NCBI GenBank assembly: GCA_022495995.1 | Contig: JAFEMH010001241.1 | Location: 1 to 64,000, forward strand | Source: Adenophora triphylla var. japonica | Lineage: Eukaryota; Streptophyta; Magnoliopsida; Asterales; Campanulaceae | Direction: 5' to 3' | DNA: 64,000 nucleotides | Part shown: positions 12,589 to 25,165 of the stretch, one piece after another | How positions within the stretch are numbered: position 1 is the first letter of the stretch | Layout: each line of letters begins with the position of its first letter | Translations under genes and position numbers: made by a program | Notes under the pieces: model-generated | What the model was told of the DNA's origin: nothing | Database searches by the model: none | The model's input: only the letters and a program-made list of their open reading frames with translations

Positions 12589-12745
12589 CAGGTTCGGCCG
12601 GGGGTGGCCGAAATATAGCTATGGTTCGACCGGTGGTGGCCGAAAAATTGAGCAGGTTCGACCGGGGGTGGCCGAAATTTTGAGTTTTTTCGGTAGGGTG
12701 TGGCCGAATTTGTGTAATAAATCGGCTAGTAGTGGCCGAACCCAT
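12570..12745. repeat. GTGGCCGAAA repeat array, right arm
   Basis: About five units of roughly 45 bp, each containing GTGGCCGAAA and usually GCAGGTTCGRCCGGGG. Related units recur near 13545-13635 in the abutting partial copy. Confidence 0.75.
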
Positions 12746-13222
12746 CAAAACCCAGATTTTCGAAATTTTTCACAAAATCACAATGAGATTCTCTCAAAAT
12801 GAAACAAAAATAAAGTAATTTTAGATTGAAGAAAGAATAATTACCTGATTTTCCTAGATTTGACATCTTGAATCTTGAATTGGGGTTGTTCTTCTTCTTC
12901 TTCTACCTAGGTTTTGCTTCTTCTTCTTCTTTCTTCTCTCTCTCTCTTCTCAGCGTTCTCCTCTCTTCTCTCTCTCTGCGCACACAGCGTTCTCTCTCTA
13001 ATTTCAATTTCACGTCTCTCTTTCTCTCTCTAGGTTTGGTTGTGGGTGAGGATGAGTGAGAGGGAGGGAGTAAATGAGAGTTAATTGGGTGAGTGTGGGT
13101 GTGGGTGGGTGTGGGTGTGGGTGGGGTATAAAGGGAAAAGTGGGGGGTTTGTTTTTATTTTTGGGGTGATTTTAACGATACGGGTTTACTCAACAATTTT
13201 ACGGGTTTATATAACAACTCTC

Positions 13223-13640
13223 TTGTTATATAGACCCTTAAAATTGTTGAGTAAAGCCGTAACATTAAATTCACCCCAAAAAATTAAAATAAACCCTTCT
13301 CTTTCTTTTTATACCCCTTTTCCTTATTCCCACACATCCACCCACATTAACCCCAAATCAGATTTTTAGAGAGAGAATGAGAGAAAATCAGAAATTTTTA
13401 GAGAGAGAAACATTGTAAAATAAGTTAATTTTGGTTCAATTTATTCGAAAATTACTTTCTATGGCTTAATTCGTTCGATTAATGTTTCAAGCTGAGAATT
13501 TTTTGGTTCAATTTGTTTCAAATTATGGGTTTGTGGTGGTTCGACCAGTACTGACCGAAATTATAGATCTGTTCGGCCAGTAGTGGCCGAACTTCTTGAA
13601 AAAGTTCAGCCACTACTGGCCAGTACCGGCCGAACTTTTG
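13223..13640. mobile_element. Partial second Mutator-like element, inverted and abutting
   Basis: It begins at once after the first element with TTGTTATATAGACCC, a diverged copy of the same terminal repeat. It continues with sequence that matches the right part of the first element read backwards (CACCCCAAAA block, TTTATACCCC block, GAGAGAGA block, then TTCGGCC units). The junction at 13222 is therefore the centre of a large imperfect palindrome. No far terminal repeat was found, so this copy is truncated. Confidence 0.55.
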
Positions 13641-13689
13641 TAATTAAGGAAAAAAAAAATCAAATATTTTGGCATGTTATTTGGGTACA

Positions 13690-16290
13690 TAATATCGTTT
13701 TGACATGAGAATAGAGCTAAGGTACTTTGAGCAATCATTTATTTTTAAATAGACAAGAACATAATAATGATATTTATTTTCAATTTAACTTATTTAATTT
13801 TGAGAAGAAAAATCAAAATCATATAAACCAGCACTTTTATTTAGAAAAATCGAACTAAATAAATTGTTTGATATATCGAACTAATATAATTTCCAAGCCC
13901 GGTATTCGTCTTTATAGGTACAAAATTTTTTGAGACGAATAGAAAAGTAGACAAATTTATTAATACTTTATTTACTATGCTTCAAAGATTTTTTTTAAAA
14001 AAATAAAATAAATTATTTGATGTATCGAACTAAAATAAACCCAATAATCATATTACCACATCCCAATAACCCACATTCAACACCCTTCCAACTCATCATC
14101 CTATACACTATCACTTTTAATTTATTTTATATCTTCATTTTTATGATTAGTAAAATTATTATTATCATTTTTAATTAAAAAAATATTTCACACTTAAATC
14201 ATTTTCACTAAAAAGATATTGAAAAATTTAAAAGGAAAATTAACAAAGTATAATTAAGATAAGAAATTTATATTTAAAAAAGAGGGGTTTTTTTCCGTGT
14301 CAAAATAAAATAAAAATAGTCTATATTTATAGATAAAAAAAATTTATGATTTTTGTTGTAAAAGTCTTTCATTATACATTTTCAAATACATTGTTATATT
14401 GGCCAAAAAAATTAATTCAATTCAAAAATGAGCAAATATTTTTAAAAATAATACTACTTCATTCGCCTCTGCAATTAATGTTTGTAATGTTAGTGTCTTT
14501 GTCTCAAAACAGTACATTAATTTTTTAGACGAATAAAGTAGCATTATTTTTTAAAATGTTCATTGAGACGAAAGAAGCAATGTTCATTTTTTTTTTTGAC
14601 ATATAAAAAAATTCTACTTTTTTACAAAAAAAAAATTCCTTCAATTCAAAAATGAATACTCCCTCCGTCCCACGTCATTACAAACCATTTTTCCGGGCAC
14701 AATTATTAAGAAATATTATTAAGATAATGAAAATGTGTGGTAGGAAATGAAGAGAGAGAATGAGTGGAGTTGGTTGAATAAATTGTGTGGTAGAAAATGA
14801 AGAGAGAGAATGAGTGGGTGGGGTAAGGTGAATATAAAATAATAAATTTATTTCCATTTTGGACAGTTTGTATTCACGTGGGACGGACCAAAAAGGAAAT
14901 AAGTTTGTATTCACGTGGGACGGAGGGAGTATTACTTTTATCCCATAATTAATACTACTTTCTATATCAAAAAAAAAAAATTGCTTCATTTGCCTCAATG
15001 AATTACTTGTCTCAAAAAGTAATTATTTTCTGAAACGAAGACACGAATATTATAAACATTAAAAAAATTATTTCACACTTAAATCATTTTCACTAAAAAG
15101 ATATTGAAAAATTAAAAAGGAAAATTAGCAAAGTATAATTAAGATAAGAAATTTATATTTAAAAAAGAGGGGTTTTTTTTCTGTGTCCAAATCAAATTCA
15201 AATAAAAATAGTCTATATGTATAGATAAAAAAAAATTATGATTTTTGGTGTAAAAGTTTTTCATTAAACATTTCCAAATACATTGTTATATTGGCCAAAA
15301 AAATTAATTCAATTCAAAAATGAGCAAACATTTTTAAAAATAATACTACTTAATTTGCCTCTGCAATTAATGTTTATAATGTTAGTGTCTTCTTCTCAAA
15401 ATAGTACATTAATTATTTAGACGAATTAAGTAGTATTATTTTTTAAAATGTTCATTGAGACGAAAGAAGCAATGTTCATTTTTTTTTGACATATAAAAAA
15501 ATTCTACTTTTTTACAAAACAAAATTCCTTCAATTCAAAAATGAATATTACTTTCATCCCATAATTAATACTACTTTCTATATCCAAAAAAAAAATTGCT
15601 TCCTTTGACTCAATGAATTACTTGTTTCAAAAATGAATATTTATTTTCTGACATGAACATTATAAACATTAATTTTTACAAAATAATACTACTTCGGGTA
15701 AAAAAATAAATGACTATATTCGTCCCAAGGAATATTTTATAAAATATTACTTAGTATGTTTAAAAAATTAATGTCAAAATTTGAAACGAAAGAACTAAAA
15801 TTAAAAACATTAATTTTTGAGGCAAATGAAGCAGTACTAATATTCATAATAGTAAAATTATGATTATTATTATAATCATTTATAATAAAAAAAATATAAT
15901 TCACATTTAATTAATTTTCACAAATAAGATATTGAAAAAGTAAAAAGAAAAATAAAGAAAGAAAGGATAAATAAGAAATTTATATTTAAAAAAGAGTATT
16001 TTTTTTTTGTCCAAATTAAATGAAATTAGTCTCTAATTAAAGAGGAAAAAAAATTATGAATTTTGGTGTAAATTTTTTTTTAATTTTTTTTTTTTGTAAA
16101 ATAATTTAGGTCGAAAAAAGGGGATGGAAAATGAAAATCTGGAAATAAACTCGCCAATCACAGTTCGACACGTGGCTCGTTGTAAAAAAAAAAACAAAAA
16201 AAACAGACGCGTACACGCGCCATTGTCGGCGCGTGTACGGCACGCGCCAGACTCAGCTCCAATCGGCGCCAGCCATGTCATACAAGGTTA
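13690..16290. repeat. AT-rich duplicated repeat block with a GC hairpin
   Basis: A unit of about 500 bp at 14156-14660 (continued after a MITE at 14930) is repeated at 15063-15600, and a shorter diverged copy lies at 15890-16060. The same family, in opposite orientation, appears at about 26750-27130. No coding sequence is seen. The right part (16150-16275) turns GC-rich with a hairpin at about 16210-16237. Confidence 0.65.
14659..14929. mobile_element. Stowaway MITE with its empty site preserved in a duplicate
   Basis: CTCCCTCCGTCCCACGT at the left and ACGTGGGACGGAGGGAG at the right are terminal inverted repeats, flanked by TA (14657-14658 and 14930-14931). The duplicate at 15541-15560 reads through the same host sequence without the insertion (ATGAATATTACTTTC), which fixes the boundaries and the TA duplication. 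Confidence 0.93.
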
Positions 16291-16740
16291 CTAAAACTTC
16301 AATTTTGCCACCGCGTGAAATTACTAAAATGCCCCTGATTTGGGAGGGATTTTGACAATCCTCTCTTTATATATATAGAGATTTTTTATTTAATTTTCTT
16401 GGTTATAACTTTCAAGCAAATGTGTATCCCGAAATACGTAGTATAAGGCTCCGTTTGTTTTGGGGAAAACGTTTTTTGGAAAATATTTTTCCCATTTTTC
16501 GGTATTTGTTTAACACCGAAAAATGGGAAAAATATTTTTCGGAAAATATCCATAATTTATTTGATTGGTTTCAAATATGGTCTATATAGGAAGATGAAGA
16601 GCCAAATATATGGTTTGCTTAATATCCATATCATACAAATCTCTATAATCAATAGTACACCGCCCATCTATTTACTCTCCAAAATCGTCGGTCTATGAAG
16701 GGGAAGAGTCAAATCTAAAGGAATTAGGTTTGATTTGAAT

Positions 16741-16766
16741 AATGCACACGTAAAAGAAGAAGATGA

Positions 16767-16797
<31 letters not shown>

Positions 16798-16800
16798 GGG
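16741..16800. repeat. (GA)n microsatellite
   Basis: A GA run interrupted by a few substitutions; it gives rise to spurious low-complexity reading frames on both strands. Confidence 0.9.
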
Positions 16801-16863
16801 AGAGGGGATGGTGGGAGGTGCTGTTGGAGAATGCTGCCGCCAGATAGGGTGAGGTGAGGGGTA

Positions 16864-17137
16864 TCTATATAATATAATATGTAAAAGCAGAAATATTTCA
16901 AGACCATACAGCTCGCCACGTGAAATTTCAAGTCAGCTCTATGTTCATCAATTATTAGCTGACATGTGTCACATTCAATTAAGAGTTTTATTTTAGATTT
17001 TGATTTAAATACAAATTTTAGCTTTTAAATTCAAACAAAATATTTTTAAACGTAATAAATTCAAACTACAGCGGTTCAACTACTTCATCCGAAAGAATGT
17101 GATGGTGGTAGAAAGTAGAAACATTGTCTTGGAGCAT
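16864..17137 (+). mobile_element. Helitron 5' end, copy A
   Basis: It starts with TCTATATAATATAATATG, a Helitron-like 5' TC terminus preceded by A. About 270 bp then match the segment starting at 17429 almost exactly. No separate 3' terminus was found for this copy. Confidence 0.55.
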
Positions 17138-17428
17138 ACACTGGTTTCTCTTATCATTATCCCCATATTAGATTTTAGATTGTTAGATTAGTTTATTTTA
17201 TTGAATAAAAATTAATTTGTTTAAATTGTATTATTCTCTTCATCCTAAAATGAATGATTTTTTTTCAAAATTTAAGAATCATTTTAAAAAATTTAATTTT
17301 AAACTAGAAAAAAATAATAAACATTCTTTTCAAAATTTTAAATTTGTAAAAATATAATGAATTATGAAAAAAAAAAAAATCAAAAAATTTAAAAGAACAT
17401 TTATTTTGAGACAATAATGGTCATTCAA

Positions 17429-18695
17429 TCTATATAATATATAAAAGCATACACATTTCAAGACCATACAACTCGCCACGTGAAATTTCAAGTCAGCTCT
17501 ATGTTCATCAATTATTAGCAGCCATGTGTCACATTCAATGAAGAGTTTTATTTTAGATTTTGATAAACACAAATTTTAGCTTTTAAATCCAAACAAAATA
17601 TTTTTAAACGTAATAAATTCAAACTACAGCGGTTCAACTACTTCATCCGAAAGAATGTGATGGTGGTAGAAAGTAGAAACATTGTCTTGTATGCCATTTG
17701 AGCCTGCCTTCTTGATTGTTTAATGCTTGATTAATAAAATACTCAACAAAAAAGATACGAGTATTTATGATTTTCTAATTCCTATCAAGTGTACTAAGTG
17801 ATACTTGGTGATGATAAAGAAACTGTGTGTTGATCAAACATGTTCCCCCTTTTTTTTATGAAACTGATCAAATATGATCCTAAGCATTACATCGTTGTCA
17901 AGGTCTCTTTTTAGGAAAAGTATACTCCGTCCCAAAATGAAAAACTAAATTATTTTTTTAATTTTTTCTTGATTAACGATAAATTTAAAATATTTTGATA
18001 ATTCATTTTGGGATATAAATATTATTATATTAAAAAATGTATTATAGGCATTTAGTTTTTTATATACTACTAAAAGATATAATCACGTTTAAAAATCTCA
18101 ATTCATGAATAAGTAACATTTTTATGTTTAGTGAATCATATTTTGTGAGGTAATTCTGAATCTATATTTGTTTATGTGATACAAAATTTATCTCTACTAT
18201 GTGCATCCATTAAAGTGTAAATTAGCTTTTGGTATAATTTGTATAGTTTAATATTTTAAGTGATACTTCTTTCATTTTGAAATAAGAATGTTGCAGTCAT
18301 ATTGCACGCTTATTAAGGAAAAAAGTGGGCAAACAGTTTGAGTGACTTGAAGACTTAATTATCAAAAACAACATTTATGATTCAAGTTAATTAAAATACG
18401 AAGTATGTACGTTATGTTGTGATTTTTTGTAATTATAAGCATGATAAGGGCAAAAATTGTCATTATTTTCCATTTTAAAACTTTACTCGAGGATGAACGT
18501 AAAAAAGGACGAAATAGAAATCTTACTTACTTTGGGACAAAATGTGTATAATATTTTTATTACTAAGAATATTAAGAATCTTTTGTTGAATATTTTCAGG
18601 TTGAGTCATAGAGATATAATTTTACCATGTTATTTTTATAATATTTAATTATTAGATTCATTATGCCCGTCGAATATCAACGGGTTACTGGCTAG
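17429..18695 (+). mobile_element. Non-autonomous Helitron, copy B
   Basis: The 5' end is TCTATATAATATATAAAAGC. The 3' end has a hairpin (CCCGT 18666-18670, ACGGG 18680-18684) followed by TTACTGG and CTAG at 18692-18695; a second CTAG at 18697-18700 is followed by T. The arrangement matches that of the 31.0-kb Helitron end (hairpin, GGGTACTG, CTAG). There is no Rep/helicase coding sequence. The element holds a small decayed Stowaway-like segment (about 17922-18024). Confidence 0.65.
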
Positions 18696-18702
18696 ACTAG
18701 TA

Positions 18703-19060
18703 TCTATATTAAAGGAGGAATACGTTTTTTAAGGGTTTTGGAAAAATAAGGACATTTTTGTCATTTTTGGCATTTTCAAAAATCATAAACTAATTGTGAG
18801 TTTTGGGAAATCTCCCCCTTGGAGGGCAAAAGATAGATGCATTGTTCATAATATTTTATGGACCCGGGGCGAATTCATACGAGGGGTCATGATGCAATGG
18901 TGGAGTACTAGTTTTTATTTTTATTTTTTTTGAGAACTTAGTTTTCCACTAGAAGGGAAAAAGTTAAATGGCTAGTTGTTAGTAAAAAATCATTTTTCTG
19001 TCCCGATTTAATCTTCACCGTTAATCAAAAGAACACTTCATTACATGTTTCACATTTTCT
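18703..19060 (+). mobile_element. Possible further Helitron 5' terminus
   Basis: TCTATATTAAAGGAGGAATACG follows almost at once on the end of Helitron B and resembles TCTCTATATATATTAAAGG near 27750. No matching 3' end is identified, so the right limit given is arbitrary. Confidence 0.35.
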
Positions 19061-19079
19061 AAAAATGGTAAAAAATGTG

Positions 19080-19300
19080 GGCTCCACTTGTCAATGATGA
19101 TGAACATTTTGGGCCCAAATTCACGGGCCGACTCGTCAGTCCGCTAGCCCGCCGTCCTCCCAGCCCGCCACCGAGCATGCCAAGCCAGACCGTGTAAAAG
19201 AGGCAGGCTGGGTCATACATTTCATTCACGAGTCGGCCCAAGTCTGCGGGCTTTTTGGGCCCGTCCAGCCCGTACCCGCCAAAGCCTGCCCATATTTTAA
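19080..19300. repeat. GC-rich repeat with GGGCC/AGCCCG motifs
   Basis: A cluster of CAGCCCG, GGGCCGA and CCCGCC words in otherwise AT-rich DNA. Similar blocks occur at 19690-19820, 42940-43060 and 48020-48160, and probably belong to one dispersed transposon family. No protein similarity is seen. Confidence 0.45.
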
Positions 19301-19473
19301 AATTCATTTTTTTATTGGTTGTCCAACCTTCAACATTTATAAAAAGAAAAAAAAGCAAAAGATTTTGACAGTGTAATTTATAATATATATAAATATGAAA
19401 ACAAAATAAATGGTTAACATTGCAAAAGTCTTACCATGTTTAATTAAGAATTATTACAAATGATTATAGACAC

Positions 19474-19700
19474 AAACAAGGCCTTGGTTCAATGGTTTAT
19501 TCTAACCTTTCATATGTATAGATCCCAAGTTCAAATCCCGGGCTAACAGTTACATAATATTTTGAATTTTCAAAAAAATAAAGAGAAAATCCGCCCAAGT
19601 CCGTTTGAAAAGAATCACGGGCTAACGGTTACATAATATTTTGAATTTTCAAAAAAATAAAGAGAAAATCCGTCCAAATCCGTTTGAAAAAAATCACGGG
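19474..19700 (+). mobile_element. SINE-like head followed by an ~80-bp tandem duplication
   Basis: A tRNA-like segment carries a box A-like CTTGGTTCAATGGTTT and a box B-like AAGTTCAAATCCCGGG. The downstream block (GGGCTAACRGTTACATAATA and on) is then repeated in tandem from 19537 and 19616, with a third partial start at 19696. Confidence 0.5.
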
Positions 19701-20227
19701 CTAACGGTGCGGGCCATACACCAGTAAAACGGCAGGGCTGGGCTTGTCCCGTGGGCATGAGAAGGTAGGCCGGACCGGATCCGTTACAAAGGCGGGCCGA
19801 GTCAGCCCGTTGTTCATCATCACTTATCAACCTCAATCGCTTTTTTCGTTTCATACTTGAATCATTGACCTCAATTGTCAATTTCACTCATTTTTTTTTA
19901 TCACATATTTAAATTGTGGGTCTTATTTGTCTTACAAACTCATTTCTTTTCTTTCGCAACCCTTTTTCCACTCATCATTCACGTTAATTTTGTATGAAGG
20001 AAAAATCGTGAAGCTATTGATTTATTGATGGGATAGATGGAGTATAGAGTGGGGTGAGGGACCTTGAGAGAATAAACCTCTTTATATGTACCCCTTTTGA
20101 ATCTACACAAAACTCGGGTACTTTTGCCTGAAAGAGTTGAATGCAATTTAGCAGGAAAAGAAGTAACCGACGACGTGACTGCACAGAACCCTTCTGTTCA
20201 TACGCATTTCGTACCGCGCCGACAACC

Positions 20228-23200
20228 ATGCCGATCAAATGGTAAACAAACAAAACCCTAAGTTACATTTAGCTAATCAATTAGCATTTCCTTGAATTTG
20301 ATTACTGTGGCAACGGAAGGATAGTTACTGTTTATGTTTATTTCTAACCAAGTGCATTTTGTTCAATTCAAAATGCCCCCTATTTTGAAATTCAATTGAA
20401 GTGTACTATACTAGCAAATATTCTTATTCGATTTAATGGTGGGAGAAATCAAAATTTAGTGAAACTAGCTTGGTTTTTGTTGAATCAGTAATTAAGAAGG
20501 GCTTTTGTGGTCTATCCGTCTCAAATCAGATTAGTCGGCATCCAGTGTGATGTTCGGATGGTTCAAACCAAAATAATAAAATCCTCCCTCCGTCCCACAA
20601 AAGTTTGTCTCACTTTGATTTTTATGGTCAAAAACTCAATCGAACTTTAATCATAATTTTATGAAAAACCTAGATATTTCTATGCAATTCTATTTTTTTT
20701 TAAATGATATTACTCCTAATAGTGAAACAATAGCAATTTTTAGAATCGCATAGGGATATTTAGATTTTCATAAATATACGGTCAAAGTTCGTTTGAGTTG
20801 ACCGCAAATGTCAAAGTGAGACAAACTTTCCGGGAAGGAGGGAGTATATCTAAAGAAGGGATTTGTTCATTTTCTTTAGGGTTTTGCACTGGCAGCCGAA
20901 TGCTGGAATGACTGTCAGCAGTACGATTCTGGCAGAAGTTTCACAGTGTGTTGAGAGCATCAATGGTGTCAAGGAAGGAAAGTGGAAAGCAACACTCAGT
21001 TTCTATAGGCCTGTGCTCAAAGGTACAAATCTCTTAAACCTGGCAATCGTAAGTGTTTTTCTTTGTTTTTGTCGTTGGTATTTGGACCCAATTTTTAACG
21101 CAACTGACCCATTTTTTGAAGTTCTGTAAGCTCATTGGTTTTCCTTTCAGGTCAAGCAATATTCCATTTGTTGTCTGTGTAAGTTGACTTTCTAAATGTG
21201 TACTATAAATATGTCTAATTGAGCTGCAGACCAAACGATCCCGACTGAATTCCCTCGCGACTTCTTGGGAATCTCTCTTCCTGAGCAGCCTAATAAGTAT
21301 TACTTTGTGCTACGTGGTCAGCGGCTAGTTCTTGAGGCTGATTCAACAATTCAGACTATAATGGAGAAACTTCAGTCTTACAAAACAAGAGTCGCACTTA
21401 ATTTTGAGGTTAGTCATTTCACTAGGTATATCTACTTTTTCTTGTTATGGACTCAGGGTTATATCCTTTGTTTACTATAAGCTAGAAACTGATGTCACGG
21501 GTGAGAAGGTTTTTCAATTAAGTAGTGCTAGGTGTGGGTGGGGGGGTCCTGAAATACATATTTTGAGTTAAGTCCACTGCCAACCCCTGATGTTTGGAGA
21601 AGTATCACTACCCCTTTTGTCAACTTTATTTAGACAAATGACTATTTCACCCCTAATTCGTTAAAGTGACTAATGTAGTATTTGGACTTTGCATTGAGGA
21701 TATTTAATGGTAAAACAATCATTTTATTGTAAGAAAATTGACAAAAGGGAGACAGTGAGACGAACCCAAATCACGGGCGGTGGGGGCCAGTGATACTTGT
21801 GCAAACCGTGTGGTTGGGCAGTGGAATTAACCCTACACATTTTAATCTAAATAATAATGTCACGATTCATGTTAGCCGACCCAAAATCATTCTGTGACTA
21901 AGGATTTGTGTTGTTGAATAATGCATGATTCATGTAAATTATTAAAATGTGGCTTCTACAGACAAATGTGTGCACTGACTAACCAACCAATTTGTCACAT
22001 TATTTGGGACTTATGGGGATTGGGGACAATGGGATTCGTCCCATCTTCCGTTGTGCAAGTAGTATCTATCTTGGGTGGTGTTCCAGTTCTGTATATATAT
22101 GCAACACAGGTACCTGACTACACAATCTGATATAAGATTGTGATGTTATGTTGAAAATAGTTAGAGAAAGTTTTCAGTACCATCAAACGGTGCAGGACTT
22201 CAGATTATTTGAGGATATGATCTCCTTATTTCAGTTATTTTTTTTTTCACACTTAATTATGTACATGTGGAAATTGTTTCTTAAGCATGATGGAATTATT
22301 TATTGATTTTAATAAAAAAAGCTTGAAAGGGCATCCAAACAAGTTCTATATCTGAATGGAAAATAAAAATGTAATTTTTGGTCTTGACTTGTAACAACTT
22401 GGACAAATTTCTCAGCTTAGTATTGTTTATCATTGATGGTTTTCTGACCCATGTTTTACTTATGTTAGGGATTTCAATATCAACTTGGTGACTTCCAGTT
22501 GAGGGTGGGTAAAGTGGTTCCAATTAACTCTGAAAATTTGAGAGGAATAGTTATGGAGGTACTAAGCTCTTGTTATATACCTATTTTGTTTTGGTGTATG
22601 CTCCGTGCTTTTACAATAACTCTTGAAGTGAACTTTACTCATTTAACTATCTGATGGTTTTGCAAAATGAATTTTATTATTGGCTCATGAGTTTTGCTAT
22701 AGACATTAAGTCCTGATTACTAATGTTTAATGAGCCTTAACCTTTAAAGTCAACTTGGTCGGAAAATCCATTAAGCCATGACTGATGATATTACTTCTGT
22801 TTTACTTGATTGTCATTCCTTTAATTCATTAATGGTTCCTTTTTTGTTTGTCCCCAAAAAATAGCCTCATTTTCAGTTGGACCACAAGCAAGTGAAGCAT
22901 TATCCTTAAAATACCTGCGATGTAATGGGACAATTTTTTTTTTTTTGGGATGAAAGGAGTATGTCACGGTTAATCGCGTTTGTTTAGGGGTCGGAGAATC
23001 AAATTATCAAAAGCACTAAGTTAGATGGTTACGCAAGCGAGACATTTAGATTTAACTCAAATATATATTAACAGATTGTTTAGTGAAAAGCGGGTTGACT
23101 GGATTAGTATTTATCATTGGTCGAAGCATTTCTTCTTTCTCCTTTAAGCGAAGGGATTATGGAACTCGATTGCACTCCCAGTTTCTCCCAGGCAGCTAGC

Positions 23201-25127
23201 TATTATAGCTCATGTGCCTAGCTTTGGCTTTGGCATAGATACTGTAAGCCTGTTATTTGTAATCAGGAGTTCGAGAAAAACTTGTTTGGGTGAATGAGTT
23301 TTTTAAGAAGGAATTCAAGGACATTGGTATGTATGATAGGATGGGTTCTCGCCACCTTTTCTGACAACTTTTTCAGTTACTGAATTGCCATGGGCAAAAA
23401 GAGCGGAAATATGCACAAAGCAACTTCAAAGCATCATTGATGCCGTGAATGGAAGGCTCTATTGGGTTGGTAGAGGTTTTGAAATGGAAATTCATGCCAA
23501 ATCCCCTTTTCCGTTAGTTAGTCAGAATTCAAAGCCCATAAAGAATAAGCAAGCTAGGGACACGGCCTTGTAGGGGCTTCGCCGTAGTCAGATATCATCT
23601 GTGTTCAAACAATTAAGCACTAATGACCTCGCAAAAACTTTCAATTTCAAGGGAACTTTGGACTTCCAAATAAAATCATGCAATGGGAAATGAATTGTGT
23701 GTTGGACCTGAATGAGAGACTTTAAGAGTGAGCGAGAAGTGAATCTACCTTGAGGATCTAAAGTCCAAAGCCTCTTATGATGACGCTCCCAAACTCTATG
23801 AGCTGGAAGTACATAAAGCTAAGCCACCATCTACTAAGATTCTCAATGATTTAGATTACGAGTCAAATGAAAATTCCATGACTTTCAATGATTTAGATTA
23901 CGAGTCAAATGAAAATTCCATGACTTTTTTTCTGCCTTTCTGAATACTGGAATCCATTGCGTTTGATTTTGCGCCACAAAGGAATCAGTCTTCTCTTCCT
24001 ATCACCTCCCTGGAGAACTTTGTAACATCCGTTCCGGTGTGGTTGGATTCTGTCTAAAAGGTTGAATTCTCAACGATAAGGTTAGGGCAGGGTAGCCCTG
24101 TTCATTAGTTTCAAGAAAACGATTAGTTCCCAGATTGTTACGCCCATCCTTAAAGTTCTCTCTTTCGCCATCTCGGCCGAATATTATTCCCTTCCTGAAC
24201 AAGAAACTGCCTAGAAGCATTTTGAAGAGAAATTCGAAATAATCAAGGGGAAAACACACATAGAGAATTAGTACCAATCCAATGGTCCTCCCAAAACAGA
24301 ACACTCTTACAATTTCCATCACAAAAGTGAATGCAAGGATTAAAAAGGTGATGACAAGAATAGATAAATTTTCAGGGACTTGCATGAGATCGAGGTAGAT
24401 GTTAAAATACCTTCATCCCATCCATTACTCGGAACTCATACTAATAACCTTGTGCCAAAGAGAATGTGCTTCCAAAGAGAAAAGACACATCTATATAGCG
24501 ATGAGAGAAATGTCCCCAAAGACCAAATTCCAGAGTCGAAGTCCCCCTACCTCCTTAGGACGTCTAACTTTCTCCCAAGCTACTAAGTGATCCTTATGCC
24601 CCTCTCCTCCCCAACCCACAAAATGACACATGATGCCCTCTATCCAATTCGCTACCCGAAGTGGAACCCTAAACATGAAAAGATAATTGATAGGGATACT
24701 AGAAGGACATGCCTCTATAAGGGTAGTCCTACCTCCCAAGGAGAAGAATGCCCTCTTCCATGGTTAGATATTTTCTCCACCACCGGGTCCCAAAATCTCA
24801 GTCTTAGATATGTCGGCCGACTTTCCTTTTTTTAGCCGTCTCAATTTGTTTGGCTACTTAGGAACATATTAATTACTTAATTTCTCATTATACCAAAAAA
24901 AAAGTCAATTTTTAACTTGATTACCTTGATACTTTTTAATTCCCAATACCTTGAAATAAGTGGGACAATGGTAACTCCCCCCAGTGGTTAGAGTGGTAGA
25001 ATCCCTCCCTAATTAATATTAGGTGCCTCTGGGGTGGGGATTTTAAGGGAATTTAAGAGAATTTGAAGAACTTGTTAGTAAATTGACTTACACAAAAAAA
25101 GGGGCTTGACTCGAGATGGGCAAGCCT

Positions 25128-25165
<38 letters not shown>

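Larger units (their letters stand above)
11548..13222. mobile_element. Mutator-like element with a FAR1/MULE-domain gene
   Basis: The left end (GAGAATTGTTATATAAACCC, continuing to about 11592) is repeated in inverse orientation at about 13178-13222, forming a terminal inverted repeat of about 44 bp. A second copy of the left repeat lies inside at about 11668-11702. Inside are a 31-bp minisatellite (11703-11813), a small two-exon gene with a MULE/FAR1-type N-terminal domain (11957-12588) and arrays of TTCGGCC / GGCCGAA units on both sides of that gene. There is no transposase catalytic region, so the element is non-autonomous. Confidence 0.65.

Noticed and set aside
23385..23573. 62-residue plus-strand frame in MED20 intron 4
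   Set aside because: No family resemblance; lies in repeat-derived intron sequence beside a LINE fragment.
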